A DNA stretch of 64,000 bases. Source: Paracoccaceae bacterium (GTDB lineage: Bacteria; Pseudomonadota; Alphaproteobacteria; Rhodobacterales; Rhodobacteraceae). A program made the translations under genes and the position numbers. Location: NCBI GenBank assembly GCA_014872815.1, contig WKFK01000014.1, positions 62,001-126,000 of the forward strand, read 5' to 3'. Numbering within the stretch: the stretch's first letter is position 1; each line of letters begins with the position of its first letter. Shown here in pieces: positions 52,652 to 61,946 of this stretch. Below the pieces are notes generated by a model. The model was given only the letters and a program-made list of their open reading frames with translations, was not told where the DNA came from and searched no databases.

Positions 52652-54025
52652 TCACCGATAAGTCACTTGTTTCACTGCCGCGATGACCTCGTCTGTGGTC
52701 GTCAGCGCCAGTTTTTCGAGGTTGGCCGCATAGGGCATCGGGACGTCTTTGCCGGTGCAGTTGATCACCGGGGCGTCCAGATAGTCAAATGCGCGCTCCA
52801 TGATGGTGGCCGAAAGGTGGTTGCCGATGGAGCCCACCGGCCAGCCTTCTTCGACAGTTACACAGCGGTTTGTTTTCATCACCGAGGCAATCACTGTGTC
52901 ATAGTCGATCGGGCGCAGGGTGCGCAGGTCGATGACCTCGGCGGAGATGCCGTCTTCGGCCAGCTTATCCGCGGCTTCAAGCGCGTACTGCATGCCAATG
53001 CCAAAGCTGACGAGGGTCACATCAGTGCCTTCGCGCCAGATACGGGCTTTGCCAAAGGGGATGGTGAAATCATCGATGTCCGGAACGTCAAAACTGCGCC
53101 CGTACATGATTTCATTTTCCAGGAAGATGACTGGGTTTGGATCTCGGATAGCCGACTTCAGCAGGCCTTTGGCGTCGGAGGCCGAGTAAGGCATCGCAAC
53201 TTTTAGGCCCGGGATCTGCGCGTACCAGGCTGCGTAGTCCTGGCTGTGTTGTGCACCTACACGTGCCGCTGCGCCATTTGGACCGCGGAACACCATGGGT
53301 GCGCCCATTTGTCCGCCGGACATATACAGCGTCTTAGCTGCAGAATTGATAATTTGGTCAATGGCTTGCATGGCGAAGTTGAATGTCATGAATTCAACGA
53401 TTGGCTTCAAGCCGCCAAATGCCGCGCCCACTGCGATGCCAGCAAAACCATGTTCGGTAATGGGCGTGTCAATGACCCGTTTGCTGCCAAACTCGTCCAG
53501 CAGACCCTGGCTTACCTTATATGCGCCCTGATACTCCGCGACTTCTTCTCCCATAAGATAGACGTCTTCGTCGCCTCGCATTTCCTCGGCCATGGCGTCC
53601 CGGAGCGCTTCGCGAACGGTTTGCGTTTTCATTGGCGTGCCTTCGGGCCAATCAGGTGTCAGATCTGGTGCAGGCGCCGCAGGAACGGCCTGCGCAGGTA
53701 CAGAGGCAGGGGCTTCGGCGGCAGGAGCGGGCGCGCTGGCCTCAGGTGCTGCTGGAGCGGCCTCAACGGCGCTGACGTCTTCGCCCTCTTCGGCCAAAAT
53801 AGCGATGGCCGTGTTGACGGCCACACCTTCGGTGCCTTCGGCGACGAGGATTTTGCCAATCACACCTTCGTCGACGGCTTCAAACTCCATTGTGGCTTTG
53901 TCGGTTTCGATCTCGGCAATGATGTCGCCGGATTGCACGGTGTCGCCTTCTTTGACCAGCCATTTGGCCAGCGTGCCTTCTTCCATGGTTGGAGAGAGGG
54001 CGGGCATGAGAATTTCAGTAGCCAT
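52652..54025 (-). CDS. pdhB: Pyruvate dehydrogenase E1 beta with lipoyl domain
   Basis: The 457-residue protein carries an N-terminal lipoyl domain ([20 protein letters not shown]), then a Pro/Ala linker (about 90-130), then E1 beta: [40 protein letters not shown], and [21 protein letters not shown] lipoyl domain on E1 beta is a known feature of alphaproteobacterial complexes. It forms the E1 tetramer with PdhA. Confidence 0.96.
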   Translation of the reverse strand: MATEILMPALSPTMEEGTLAKWLVKEGDTVQSGDIIAEIETDKATMEFEAVDEGVIGKILVAEGTEGVAVNTAIAILAEEGEDVSAVEAAPAAPEASAPAPAAEAPASVPAQAVPAAPAPDLTPDWPEGTPMKTQTVREALRDAMAEEMRGDEDVYLMGEEVAEYQGAYKVSQGLLDEFGSKRVIDTPITEHGFAGIAVGAAFGGLKPIVEFMTFNFAMQAIDQIINSAAKTLYMSGGQMGAPMVFRGPNGAAARVGAQHSQDYAAWYAQIPGLKVAMPYSASDAKGLLKSAIRDPNPVIFLENEIMYGRSFDVPDIDDFTIPFGKARIWREGTDVTLVSFGIGMQYALEAADKLAEDGISAEVIDLRTLRPIDYDTVIASVMKTNRCVTVEEGWPVGSIGNHLSATIMERAFDYLDAPVINCTGKDVPMPYAANLEKLALTTTDEVIAAVKQVTYR

Positions 54026-54045
54026 ATCTGTGTCCTCTCGTTGGC

Positions 54046-55035
54046 TTATGCGTAGATGTCGGTCCAGAGTTCGGACTCGTCTGGCAGGGGGCTTTCCTTG
54101 GCGAAGTCCGCCGAGGCATTCACGATGGCTTTGATCTCTTTGTCGATCGCTTTCAGATCGTCCTCAGAGGCGTGTTTGCCGGTTAGGAGCATCTGACGCA
54201 CGTTTTCGATGGGATCACGTTCCTCGCGCATTTTCTGCACCTCTTCGCGGGTGCGGTACTTTGCGGGGTCGGACATGGAGTGGCCGCGATAGCGATAGGT
54301 TTTGACCTCAAGGATGTAGGGGCCCTTGCCGGAGCGGCAGTGTTTGACGGCGCGTTCGCCTGCGTCTTTGACCGCGAGAACGTCCATGCCATCAACCATT
54401 TCCCCAGGAATACCAAAGGCTTCTCCACGTTTGTAAATGTCGTGAGAGGAGGTCGAGCGCGCCTGAGCGGTGCCCATGGCGTATTGGTTGTTCTCGATCA
54501 CAAACACCACGGGCAAATCCCAGAGTGCAGCCATGTTGAAGGTCTCATAGACCTGGCCCTGGTTCGCGGCGCCGTCGCCGAAGTAGGTGAAGGTCACGCG
54601 GCCGTTGTCTTTGTATTTGTCTGCAAAAGCGAGGCCCGCGCCAAGCGGTACCTGTGCGCCAACAATGCCGTGGCCGCCATAGAAATGCTTCTCTTTTGAG
54701 AACATGTGCATGGAGCCGCCTTTGCCTTTGGAGTAGCCGCCCTCGCGCCCTGTGAGTTCGGCCATCACGCCGTTGGCGTCCATGCCACAGGCCAGCATAT
54801 GGCCGTGATCGCGATATGAGGTGATGCGTTTGTCACCTTCTTCTGTTGCGGCTTCTAGGCCTACTACCACGGCTTCCTGCCCGATGTAGAGGTGGCAGAA
54901 CCCGCCGATTAATCCCATTCCGTAGAGTTGGCCGGCCTTCTCTTCGAAGCGGCGGATCAACAGCATGTCGCGGTAGTATTGTGTGAGGTCTTCGCCCGAG
55001 ACGTTGGGCTTCTTTGCAGCACGTTTTGCCGCCAT
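54046..55035 (-). CDS. pdhA: Pyruvate dehydrogenase E1 alpha
   Basis: The 329-residue subunit has the thiamine diphosphate site [20 protein letters not shown] with [14 protein letters not shown] and the phosphorylation-loop region [19 protein letters not shown]. It decarboxylates pyruvate. ATG 55035 has GGAGGAG five bases upstream; the extension to 55056 is not needed. It leads the operon. A palindrome lies upstream at 55059. Confidence 0.96.
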   Translation of the reverse strand: MAAKRAAKKPNVSGEDLTQYYRDMLLIRRFEEKAGQLYGMGLIGGFCHLYIGQEAVVVGLEAATEEGDKRITSYRDHGHMLACGMDANGVMAELTGREGGYSKGKGGSMHMFSKEKHFYGGHGIVGAQVPLGAGLAFADKYKDNGRVTFTYFGDGAANQGQVYETFNMAALWDLPVVFVIENNQYAMGTAQARSTSSHDIYKRGEAFGIPGEMVDGMDVLAVKDAGERAVKHCRSGKGPYILEVKTYRYRGHSMSDPAKYRTREEVQKMREERDPIENVRQMLLTGKHASEDDLKAIDKEIKAIVNASADFAKESPLPDESELWTDIYA

Positions 55036-55058
55036 GGTGGCTCCTCCCAAAGACAAAA

Positions 55059-55076
55059 TGGTTTAGCATTAAACCA
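55059..55076 (-). promoter_or_regulatory. Palindrome upstream of pdhA
   Basis: TGGTTTA and TAAACCA flank a four-base centre, 24 bp upstream of the pdhA ATG and just before its ribosome binding site. It looks like an operator for a dimeric regulator. It differs from the E. coli PdhR consensus beyond the TGGT/ACCA ends. Confidence 0.45.
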
Positions 55077-55153
55077 AACTTGCAGGGAGGGTAGCGGATC
55101 ACTGCATGGGTTGCGAGTGGAAAAGGTTGTTAATTGTCAGGATGTTCGCGGTT

Positions 55154-55456
55154 TTAGCGAATTACCAGCTCATCCGCGCGGATCATGCCCAACACGTCAC
55201 GGGCCTGTTGGTCCAGCAAATCAAGGTCCAAATAGCTGTCAGACAGGCGGCGTGTAAGGTTTTCCATATGGGCAACTTCGGCCTGTGCCAAAGCCAGCTC
55301 TGCTTCCAATTGCTGCTTCTCTGCAAGGATTTCCACACGACGGAACAAACCATAGTCGCCCTGCACCGCGGCAAAGGAGAAGTAGGTTGCGAGCGTGAAC
55401 GCTATGCCAAAAAACGCAAGTGCGCCTAGGGCGGGTTTGGTGGAAGATGCTGCCAT
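55154..55456 (-). CDS. FtsB/DivIC-type septum formation initiator
   Basis: The 100-residue protein has one membrane segment (about residues 9-30) and a periplasmic coiled coil (VEILAEKQQLEAELALAQAE and on) followed by the DLDLLDQQARDVLGMIRADE block typical of DivIC/FtsB in alphaproteobacteria. It would link FtsL and FtsQ in the divisome. ATG 55456 matches the family start; a longer frame extends through the repeat but is not used. pdhA follows downstream, 118 bp away. Confidence 0.85.
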   Translation of the reverse strand: MAASSTKPALGALAFFGIAFTLATYFSFAAVQGDYGLFRRVEILAEKQQLEAELALAQAEVAHMENLTRRLSDSYLDLDLLDQQARDVLGMIRADELVIR

Positions 55457-55591
55457 TTTTGCCTCAATTCGCGCCTTTGCGGCGTCTGTTCTCTTTATAC
55501 CGTAGGTGATTCGCTCTGTGAATCCCTTAAGCGCAGTTTTTTTGATTATTTTTCGGAGTGTTAGGATTGGTGTTCGGAGGCTGTTTTGTAG

Positions 55592-55634
55592 GTCGGTATT
55601 ACGTCGGTATCGCGTCTGTTTTACGGAGGTGCGC
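55592..55634. repeat. Dispersed 43 bp intergenic repeat, copy B
   Basis: It has one mismatch to the copy at 58-100 (A for G in the third 11 bp unit). It lies in the gap between the divergent FtsB-like and MltB-like genes, about 135 bp from the FtsB-like start. Confidence 0.75.
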
Positions 55635-55841
55635 ATTTGTGGCGGGCAAGCGCGTTGCAAATGTTAGCGCAACGGACGTGCTATTTGGCAAATACTAGTG
55701 TTTGATGTGCCGATCACCTGCTGTCTTGGTGCGTCATCCCGTAGAACTCAGAGCTTTTCCCTCTCGCCCCTTCGGACGATCTCTGTCACAGTTTCCCCAA
55801 AGACATTTGGCACTGAAGCTAAACACACAGGGGCAGTTGGT

Positions 55842-56993
55842 ATGAGTTTTTCACGTCGCAATTTTTTGGTGGGTTTGTCTTCGTTGGCGCTGGCGGCGTG
55901 TCAGGGCACGTCTACCACGCCCTCGCGGCAAACGGCGTCAATTGCGCAGGGGTTGCCGGTGGATTTGCGGCCGACGCCCAACAGCGCATACGACGCTTGG
56001 GTCGCAAGTTTTCGCGGGCGGGCGTTGAGCGCGGGGATCAGTGAGAGCACGTTGAACGCGGCGTTTCGAAATACCGGGTATTTGCCGGGGGTCATCAAAC
56101 GTGATCGCAATCAGGTGGAGTTCAGTCGGACGCTGGAGGACTACTTGGCGATTGCAGCCTCGGAGGAGCGGATTGCCAAGGGCAAAGCGGCTTTTGCGCG
56201 GCACGGCACTACGCTGCGCAGTCTTGAGCAAAGCTACGGGGTGGATGCGGAGATCATCTGTGCGATCTGGGGGCTGGAGAGCTTTTATGGCGAGCGTAAG
56301 GGCGACATCCCGGTGATTTCGGCGACCTCGACGCTGGCCTTTGATGGGCGGCGCGGCAGTTTCTACGAAAAACAGCTGATTGCGGCGCTGAAGATTTTGC
56401 AGAATGGCGATATCACGGTGGGCCGCATGACCGGCAGTTGGGCCGGGGCGATGGGACATACGCAGTTTATTCCGACAAGTTATCAAGCCTTTGCGGTGGA
56501 TTACACCGGCGATGGGCGGCGCGATATCTGGTCAGATGATCCATCAGATGCGCTGGCCTCCACGGCGGCCTATTTGCAAAAGAACGGCTGGACGCGTGGC
56601 ACAAAGTGGGGACGAGAGCTGCGGCCGGGCGAGAGCGCAGGGCGGGTGATTCAGCCGCAGGCCGGTGGGCCACGGTTTGGCGTGACCGGGAATTTCTCGG
56701 CGATCAAACGCTACAACAACTCGGACAGCTACGCGATTGGCGTGGGGCATCTGGCAGATCGCATTGCCGGTGGCGGGCCTTTGCGCACGGCGTTCCCGCC
56801 GGATCAGTACGGGCTCACCAAGGACGACCGGATTGCCCTGCAGTCTCGTTTGACTGCGCGTGGGTTTGATACCGGTGGCGCGGATGGTGTGTTGGGGCCA
56901 AAGTCACGTGCGGCCATTGCCGAATACCAGCGCAGTCGCGGATTGGAGCCGACGGGCGATCCGTCTCAGGCGTTGTTGGCCTCATTGGCGTGA
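55842..56993 (+). CDS. MltB-type lytic murein transglycosylase, lipoprotein
   Basis: The 383-residue protein has a lipoprotein-like signal (LALAAC, Cys20; a SRRNFLVG twin-Arg-like start is odd). The SLT_2 (MltB) domain has catalytic Glu146 in AIWGLESFYGERKGD and the conserved GAMGHTQFIPTSYQAFAVD with GDGRRDIWSDDPSDALAS. A C-terminal peptidoglycan-binding domain (about 325-383) ends RGFDTGGADGVLGPKSRAAI. It cuts glycan strands in the periplasm. A terminator follows. Confidence 0.92.
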   Translation: MSFSRRNFLVGLSSLALAACQGTSTTPSRQTASIAQGLPVDLRPTPNSAYDAWVASFRGRALSAGISESTLNAAFRNTGYLPGVIKRDRNQVEFSRTLEDYLAIAASEERIAKGKAAFARHGTTLRSLEQSYGVDAEIICAIWGLESFYGERKGDIPVISATSTLAFDGRRGSFYEKQLIAALKILQNGDITVGRMTGSWAGAMGHTQFIPTSYQAFAVDYTGDGRRDIWSDDPSDALASTAAYLQKNGWTRGTKWGRELRPGESAGRVIQPQAGGPRFGVTGNFSAIKRYNNSDSYAIGVGHLADRIAGGGPLRTAFPPDQYGLTKDDRIALQSRLTARGFDTGGADGVLGPKSRAAIAEYQRSRGLEPTGDPSQALLASLA

Positions 56994-56998
56994 CACGC

Positions 56999-57029
56999 AA
57001 AAGGCACCCCGTGACGGAGCGCCTTTTTA
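56999..57029 (+). terminator. Terminator after the MltB-like gene
   Basis: AAAAGGC pairs with GCCTTTT, with further pairing inside, followed by T residues. It also has A residues on the left and may serve the convergent fba gene. Confidence 0.7.
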
Positions 57030-57046
57030 ATGTCTGTCTCTTCGAC

Positions 57047-57940
57047 TTAGCCTGCGATGGAGGCCCGATAGATGCCTTCGATGCTGTCCGCGATGGTGGC
57101 GGCGAATTCATCGTCGCTTTGCTGTGCAGAGAGGCCTTCAGTCAGGGCGCGGGAGAAGCTGGCGATCATGCCGGTGTTTTCCGCCAGTTTGGCGTTGGCT
57201 TCCTCGCGGGTGTAGCCGCCGGAGAGCGCCACAACCTTCATCACGCGGGGATGGTCGACCAGGGTTTTGTATTGGTTGGCTTTGTTTGGCAGCGTCAGTT
57301 TCAGCATGACCTGCTTGTCTTCAGGCAGGGCGTCCAGCTCTGCGGTCAGTTCGGCCAGAAGGATGTCTTCGGCTTCAGATTTGTCCGCGATGGAGATGGT
57401 GATCTCTGGCTCGATGATCGGCATCAGGCCGTGGCCGATGATCTGTTTGCCCACTTCGAACTGCTGCGCCACAACCGCTTTGATACCAGCCTCATTGGCT
57501 GCGGAGATCACGGAGCGCATTTTGGTGCCAAACACGCCTTTGGCAACGGCACGTTCGCAGAGCGCGTCAAGCTCTGGCATGGGTTTCATCACCTGACAGC
57601 CGTTTTCTTCGTCCGCGAGGCCTTTGTCGACTTTCAGGAATGGTACAACGCCGCGCTTTTCCCACATGTAAGTTGGGGTTGGGGTGCCGTCGATCTCGCG
57701 GTCCATGGTCATTTCAAACAAGATTGCGCCAACCACTTTGTCACCGGTGAAGGCGGGGGCCTGCGCAATGCGGGAGCGCATGCCGTGGATCAGGTCAAAC
57801 ATCTCTTCGTCGTTGCTATAGGCATCTGCCTGCACGCCGTAGAGACCGAGCGCCTTTGGTGTGGAACCGCCGGATTGGTCCAGTGCGGCGATGAAGCCTT
57901 GGCCCTTGGAGATTTTTTCAGCTTGAGCTTGGTTTGACAT
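57047..57940 (-). CDS. Class I fructose-bisphosphate aldolase
   Basis: The 297-residue protein is a class I (Schiff base) aldolase: KGQGFIAALDQSGGSTPKAL at the start, FLKVDKGL with the KVDKG block, GLMPIIEPEITI, and VMLKLTLPNK with the Schiff base Lys region, then VVALSGGYTREEAN. It cleaves fructose 1,6-bisphosphate in the Embden-Meyerhof route. GGGGAC lies upstream of the ATG. It follows pgk in the same direction, separated by a hairpin. Confidence 0.93.
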   Translation of the reverse strand: MSNQAQAEKISKGQGFIAALDQSGGSTPKALGLYGVQADAYSNDEEMFDLIHGMRSRIAQAPAFTGDKVVGAILFEMTMDREIDGTPTPTYMWEKRGVVPFLKVDKGLADEENGCQVMKPMPELDALCERAVAKGVFGTKMRSVISAANEAGIKAVVAQQFEVGKQIIGHGLMPIIEPEITISIADKSEAEDILLAELTAELDALPEDKQVMLKLTLPNKANQYKTLVDHPRVMKVVALSGGYTREEANAKLAENTGMIASFSRALTEGLSAQQSDDEFAATIADSIEGIYRASIAG

Positions 57941-57986
57941 ATCTGTCCCCATCAAAAAATGGTTGTGCATAAAAGGGATAAAGTCC

Positions 57987-58017
57987 CGTTGCCCCGCTCA
58001 TAGAGGAGCGGGACAAC
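57987..58017 (-). promoter_or_regulatory. Large hairpin between pgk and fba
   Basis: CGTTGCCCCGCTC (57987-57999) pairs with GAGCGGGACAACG (58005-58017) with one mismatch and a five-base loop. No U tract follows on the minus strand. It may stabilise pgk message or shape fba expression. Confidence 0.5.
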
Positions 58018-58107
58018 GACTGCAATTGTGGTGGCGCTACCGACTTTTAATTTGAGGGTCGGATTAAATTTGCGCCTGTGTTTTGCGCGGTTTGCGCAAC
58101 GCAACGG

Positions 58108-59298
58108 TTATTGGCTCAGCGCCGCAACGCCGGGGAGTTCTTTGCCTTCCATCCATTCGAGGAAGGCGCCGCCTGCGGTGGAGATGTAGCTGAAATCAGC
58201 CGCGGCGCCGGAGGCGTTCAGCGCCGCAACGGTGTCACCGCCGCCGGCCACAGAGACCAGCGCGCCGGATTTGGTGAGAGCCGCAGCTTTGAGCGCTGCG
58301 GCGTCGGTGGCGGCATTAAACGGTTCAATCTCAAAAGCGCCCATGGGGCCGTTCCAGATCAGGGTTTTGGAGGCTTCGAACACGTCAGAGACCGCGGCCA
58401 CAGTGGCGGGGCCTGCGTCTAGGATCATCGCGTCGGCGGGGCAGGCATCAGCGGAAACAGTTTCGTTAGCGGCGTTGGCAGCAAATTCGCGGGCCACAAC
58501 CACATCGGCGGGCAGCACAATGGTGCAGCCGGCGGCATTGGCTTTGGCGAGGATTTCGGACGCGGTATCGGTCATGTCGTGCTCGGCCAGAGATTTGCCC
58601 ACGTCGATGCCTTGGGCTGCGAGGAAGGTGTTGGCCATGCCGCCGCCGATGACGATGTTGTCGACTTTTTCAACGAGGTTGCCGAGCAATTCCAGTTTGG
58701 TAGAGACTTTCGCGCCGCCAACAACCGCCGTGACAGGGCGGACAGGATTGGCCAGTGCGCCCTCCAGCGCGGAGAGTTCGGCCTGCATCAGTCGGCCAGC
58801 ACATGCGGGTAGGGCGTGGGCCAAGCCGCAGGTGGAGCTGTGGGCGCGGTGGGCGGCGGAGAAGGCGTCGTTGCAGAAGATGTCGCCGAGTTTGGCCATG
58901 GCGGCGGTCAGGTCGGCGTCGTTTTTGGTTTCGCCTGCGTGGTAGCGGGTGTTTTCCAGTAAAAGGACCTCACCGTCCGCCAGAGCGTTCGCGGCGGCTT
59001 CGGCGGCAGGGCCGACACAATCGGCGGCAAACATCACTTTGGTGCCAAAGGCGGCCTCAAGCGCGGGGACCAGTTGTTGTAGGGACATCTCTGGCACGCG
59101 CGCGCCTTTCGGGCGGCCAAAATGGGCCAGCAGGATGGGCTTGCCGCCCGCGGCGAGGATGTCTTTCACGGTGGGAACAATGCGGTCGATGCGGGTGGTG
59201 TCGGTGACCACGCCATCGGCAACCGGCACGTTGATGTCCACGCGGGTCAGCACTTTTTTGCCGCTCAGCTGCATTTCATCGAGTGTCTTCCACGCCAT
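58108..59298 (-). CDS. pgk: Phosphoglycerate kinase
   Basis: The 396-residue enzyme has the N-terminal substrate site [13 protein letters not shown] and [32 protein letters not shown], the hinge [20 protein letters not shown] and the nucleotide-binding [18 protein letters not shown] with [16 protein letters not shown]. It makes ATP from 1,3-bisphosphoglycerate. GGAG lies nine bases before ATG 59298. It is grouped with fba as a glycolytic unit. Confidence 0.97.
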   Translation of the reverse strand: MAWKTLDEMQLSGKKVLTRVDINVPVADGVVTDTTRIDRIVPTVKDILAAGGKPILLAHFGRPKGARVPEMSLQQLVPALEAAFGTKVMFAADCVGPAAEAAANALADGEVLLLENTRYHAGETKNDADLTAAMAKLGDIFCNDAFSAAHRAHSSTCGLAHALPACAGRLMQAELSALEGALANPVRPVTAVVGGAKVSTKLELLGNLVEKVDNIVIGGGMANTFLAAQGIDVGKSLAEHDMTDTASEILAKANAAGCTIVLPADVVVAREFAANAANETVSADACPADAMILDAGPATVAAVSDVFEASKTLIWNGPMGAFEIEPFNAATDAAALKAAALTKSGALVSVAGGGDTVAALNASGAAADFSYISTAGGAFLEWMEGKELPGVAALSQ

Positions 59299-59366
59299 GG
59301 GCTCAATCTCCAAAGAAAATCCGTTGCCGCATTCCTAGCGCACTGGGGCACGGGGTCAACGCTCTC

Positions 59367-59394
59367 TTGGCAATCGCTGTAGGGATGTTTAACT
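59367..59394 (+). promoter_or_regulatory. Candidate promoter for the cyclophilin pair
   Basis: TTGGCA and TTAACT with 16 bp between them, about 34 bp before the first cyclophilin ATG. By-eye prediction. Confidence 0.35.
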
Positions 59395-59427
59395 ACGGGG
59401 CAAGAATTTACATTGAGGAGCGCCGAA

Positions 59428-59940
59428 ATGGCTGAGATCAAAGATCCTGAAAACACAATCCTGATGGAACTGACCGGTGGCACGGTTGTTATCGAGCTGC
59501 TGCCGGATGTGGCACCGGGCCATGCCGAGCGCATGAAGGAACTGGCGCGGTCTGGTCAGTACGACAACGTGTGTTTTCACCGTGTGATCGACGGCTTTAT
59601 GGCGCAAACCGGCGATGTGGCCAACGGCAACATGGAGAAAGACTTCAACATCCGCATGGCGGGCACCGGTGGCTCCGATCTGCCGAACCTGAAGGCGGAG
59701 TTCTCCAAGCTGCCGCACGACCGGGGCACCCTGGGCGCGGCGCGCAGCCAGATGCCGGATTCCGCGAACAGCCAGTTCTTCATCAACTTCAAGGACAACC
59801 ACTTCCTGAACGGTCAGTACACGGTTTATGGCCGTGTGATTGAAGGTATGGAGCATGTGGACGCGATTGTCCGTGGCGAGCCACCTGCGAACCCAGACCG
59901 CATGATCAGCGTAAAGGTGGCAGCAGATGTCGATGCTTAA
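59428..59940 (+). CDS. Cytosolic cyclophilin-type peptidyl-prolyl isomerase
   Basis: The 170-residue cyclophilin has FHRVIDGFMAQTGDVA, the GTLGAARSQMPDSANSQFFI and NFKDNHFLNGQYTVYGRVIE blocks. It has no signal peptide, so it acts in the cytosol. GAGGAG precedes the ATG. Its end overlaps the start of the periplasmic cyclophilin by 14 bases, making a compact two-gene unit. Confidence 0.93.
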   Translation: MAEIKDPENTILMELTGGTVVIELLPDVAPGHAERMKELARSGQYDNVCFHRVIDGFMAQTGDVANGNMEKDFNIRMAGTGGSDLPNLKAEFSKLPHDRGTLGAARSQMPDSANSQFFINFKDNHFLNGQYTVYGRVIEGMEHVDAIVRGEPPANPDRMISVKVAADVDA

Positions 59941-60484
59941 GCTTGCAGCGGCCTTTGCCGTGATGGCCAGCCCTGCGCTGGCCACCGGCATTCAGATCGA
60001 GGTGGAAGGTGAGGCCAATGGCACGATCACCATCGACCTCTTTGAAGATGTCGCGCCGGGCCACGTGGAGCGTATCACCACGTTGGCGAATGAAGGGGCA
60101 TACGATGGTGTGGTGTTTCACCGCGTGATCGATCGCTTCATGGCGCAGACCGGTGACGTGCAATACGGCAAGCTTGAAGGCGGAAATATGGGCCGGGCGG
60201 GTACCGGCAACTCCAGCTATCCCGATCTCAAGCAAGAGTTTTCCGACATCAAGTATGAGCGTGGCATCGTTGGCATGGCGCGCAAAGGCTATAGCGTGGA
60301 CACTGCCAACGCGCAGTTCTTCATCATGTTCACAGAGTACCCGTCCCTTAACGGTCAATATACTGTTGTTGGCGAAGTGACCGAGGGTATGGATGTGGTC
60401 GATGCCATCAAGCGCGGCAAAGGCGCAAATGGCGCGGTGATTGGCCAGCCGGATGTGATGAAAACTGTCACTGTTATCGACTAA
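59927..60484 (+). CDS. Periplasmic cyclophilin-type peptidyl-prolyl isomerase
   Basis: The 185-residue cyclophilin has a signal peptide (cleavage near PALA, about residue 19), then VVFHRVIDRFMAQTGDVQYG, GIVGMARKGYSVDTANAQFF and SLNGQYTVVGEVTEGMDVVD. It assists folding of exported proteins. The start is ATG 59927 or ATG 59933, both inside the previous gene. A strong terminator follows. Confidence 0.92.
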   Translation: MSMLKLAAAFAVMASPALATGIQIEVEGEANGTITIDLFEDVAPGHVERITTLANEGAYDGVVFHRVIDRFMAQTGDVQYGKLEGGNMGRAGTGNSSYPDLKQEFSDIKYERGIVGMARKGYSVDTANAQFFIMFTEYPSLNGQYTVVGEVTEGMDVVDAIKRGKGANGAVIGQPDVMKTVTVID

Positions 60485-60516
60485 CTTTTGAAGTGCGCCC
60501 GTAGGCGATGCTCAAG

Positions 60517-60556
60517 AAAAGGCCCATCGCAGGATTTGCGGTGGGCCTTTTGTTTT
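60517..60556 (+). terminator. Terminator of the cyclophilin pair
   Basis: AAAAGGCCCA pairs with TGGGCCTTTT, extended inward by CGC/GCG, followed by GTTTTT. The A run on the left allows it to serve the convergent methyltransferase gene. Confidence 0.88.
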
Positions 60557-60574
60557 TGATGTTGTGTTTGGGCT

Positions 60575-61795
60575 TTAGTGCATCGGACGCTCGGAGGAGG
60601 GTGTCTCCTGCGTGTCTGGTACAAACCACGACGGTGAGGCCTCGGGCACCGGCAGAAAGGTGCTGCGGCTTTGCACGCCGCGCTGCCAGATGATCGGGCG
60701 CTCTGCCGGGGCGGTGTCGTGGATCGACACGCTGAGTTTTGTGGTGTCGTGTTGCGCGGTGATGGTGATCTGAGACCCAACGCTGACCGGCGTGGACTGC
60801 TCCAACAGATAGGAGAAGCGCCCCCAGTGACCGTCGGTGTTCAGGTCGTTGGACACGGAAATGCCCGGCGCGAGCACCATGTCAAAGCTGACCACAACCG
60901 CGTGGGCTGTGCCCATGGTGGTGCAGAACAGCGGCTGTGTGGTTTTGCCGTGGGACATGTCCGGGCGGGTGAAGTCAAAGTGGAACAACTCGCTGGTCGG
61001 CCCCAAGGGGCGCAGGCCGCAAGCGGCGGAGTCGTTGGGGGTGACCTGCGCGACATTGGCAAACTTGTGGAAGGCGGAGAGGTCAAAACCTTCGGCCTTA
61101 AGCGGGCGATACTGGTTGCGCAGAGCCGCGCTTTCCACCAGTTGCGCTTTGAGGGTGCCGCTTTCGGGCACGGCGCGGGCGTTGGGCTTGGCGAGGTGTT
61201 CCATCGCGTGAGTCAGAGTGGCCAGTGCGCCTTCACCCAGCAGGTTGCTGTCGACAATTTCGGAGACCACAACGTCGGCCCGCTCTGGCAGGTCTTCGCC
61301 GATGATCAACTCATGGGACCATTTGGACAGCACGGTGATTTTGTCGCTCAGGCCGTTGTCTGCGATCACCTGTTTGGCGGCGGCGGCAATCAGCGGCTGG
61401 CCTTCGATGGCGTAGACATGCTTGGCGCCTGCGCGGGCTGCGAGCATCGCGGTAAGACCGGCACCGCAGCCGATATCGAGCACGATGTCACCGGGTTGGA
61501 CCTTGGCAGCAATGGCTTTTGCATAGGCCTGGTTGCGCACGGTGTCGGCCAGCATAGGGAAGTGCCAGCGGGGCACAAACATCTGATGCAATTGCTCTTT
61601 CAGGAGATGGGCCGCGTGATGATGCGGGTCTTTCTCAAGCGCTTGGGCCAGCAGATTGGAGGCGTGCACACCCCCATCGCCCAGTGGGGCGTTTTCAGCG
61701 AGTTCCACAAGGCTGTTGGCGTCCAGCATCTCAAAGCGGGGTTCAAACTCGGCAATGAGATCAAGGTCGGCGGCAGAGGGTTGTTCTTCTAACAA
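60575..61795 (-). CDS. PRMT7/PRMT9-like class I methyltransferase
   Basis: The 406-residue protein has a helical N-terminus (about 1-75, TPR-like), then a Rossmann SAM domain: motif I VLDIGCGAGLTAML (105-118), post-I acidic YAIEGQ (Glu131), and a double-Glu loop SEIVDSNLLGEG (Glu179 and Glu188). The C-terminal beta-barrel has a THW-like GHWGRFSYLLEQ (His323-Trp324). This arrangement is that of protein arginine methyltransferases, closest to the PRMT7/PRMT9 form. Start is TTG with AGGA eight bases upstream. The substrate is unknown; other class I methyltransferases remain possible, but both PRMT loops are present. Confidence 0.78.
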   Translation of the reverse strand: MLEEQPSAADLDLIAEFEPRFEMLDANSLVELAENAPLGDGGVHASNLLAQALEKDPHHHAAHLLKEQLHQMFVPRWHFPMLADTVRNQAYAKAIAAKVQPGDIVLDIGCGAGLTAMLAARAGAKHVYAIEGQPLIAAAAKQVIADNGLSDKITVLSKWSHELIIGEDLPERADVVVSEIVDSNLLGEGALATLTHAMEHLAKPNARAVPESGTLKAQLVESAALRNQYRPLKAEGFDLSAFHKFANVAQVTPNDSAACGLRPLGPTSELFHFDFTRPDMSHGKTTQPLFCTTMGTAHAVVVSFDMVLAPGISVSNDLNTDGHWGRFSYLLEQSTPVSVGSQITITAQHDTTKLSVSIHDTAPAERPIIWQRGVQSRSTFLPVPEASPSWFVPDTQETPSSERPMH

Positions 61796-61946
61796 CTTTA
61801 ATTTTCCTTTTTTGAGGCAAATGCTGCGGAGCTAGCTATGCGGCAGAGGGATTGAGGATTGGTAAAGGCGTCTCACATCTGCGTGTGAGGGCTGGCGCGG
61901 GGGCGGGTTTCGGCGCAGGCTTGGCGGAGCGCGGGAGGGCAGGGTT

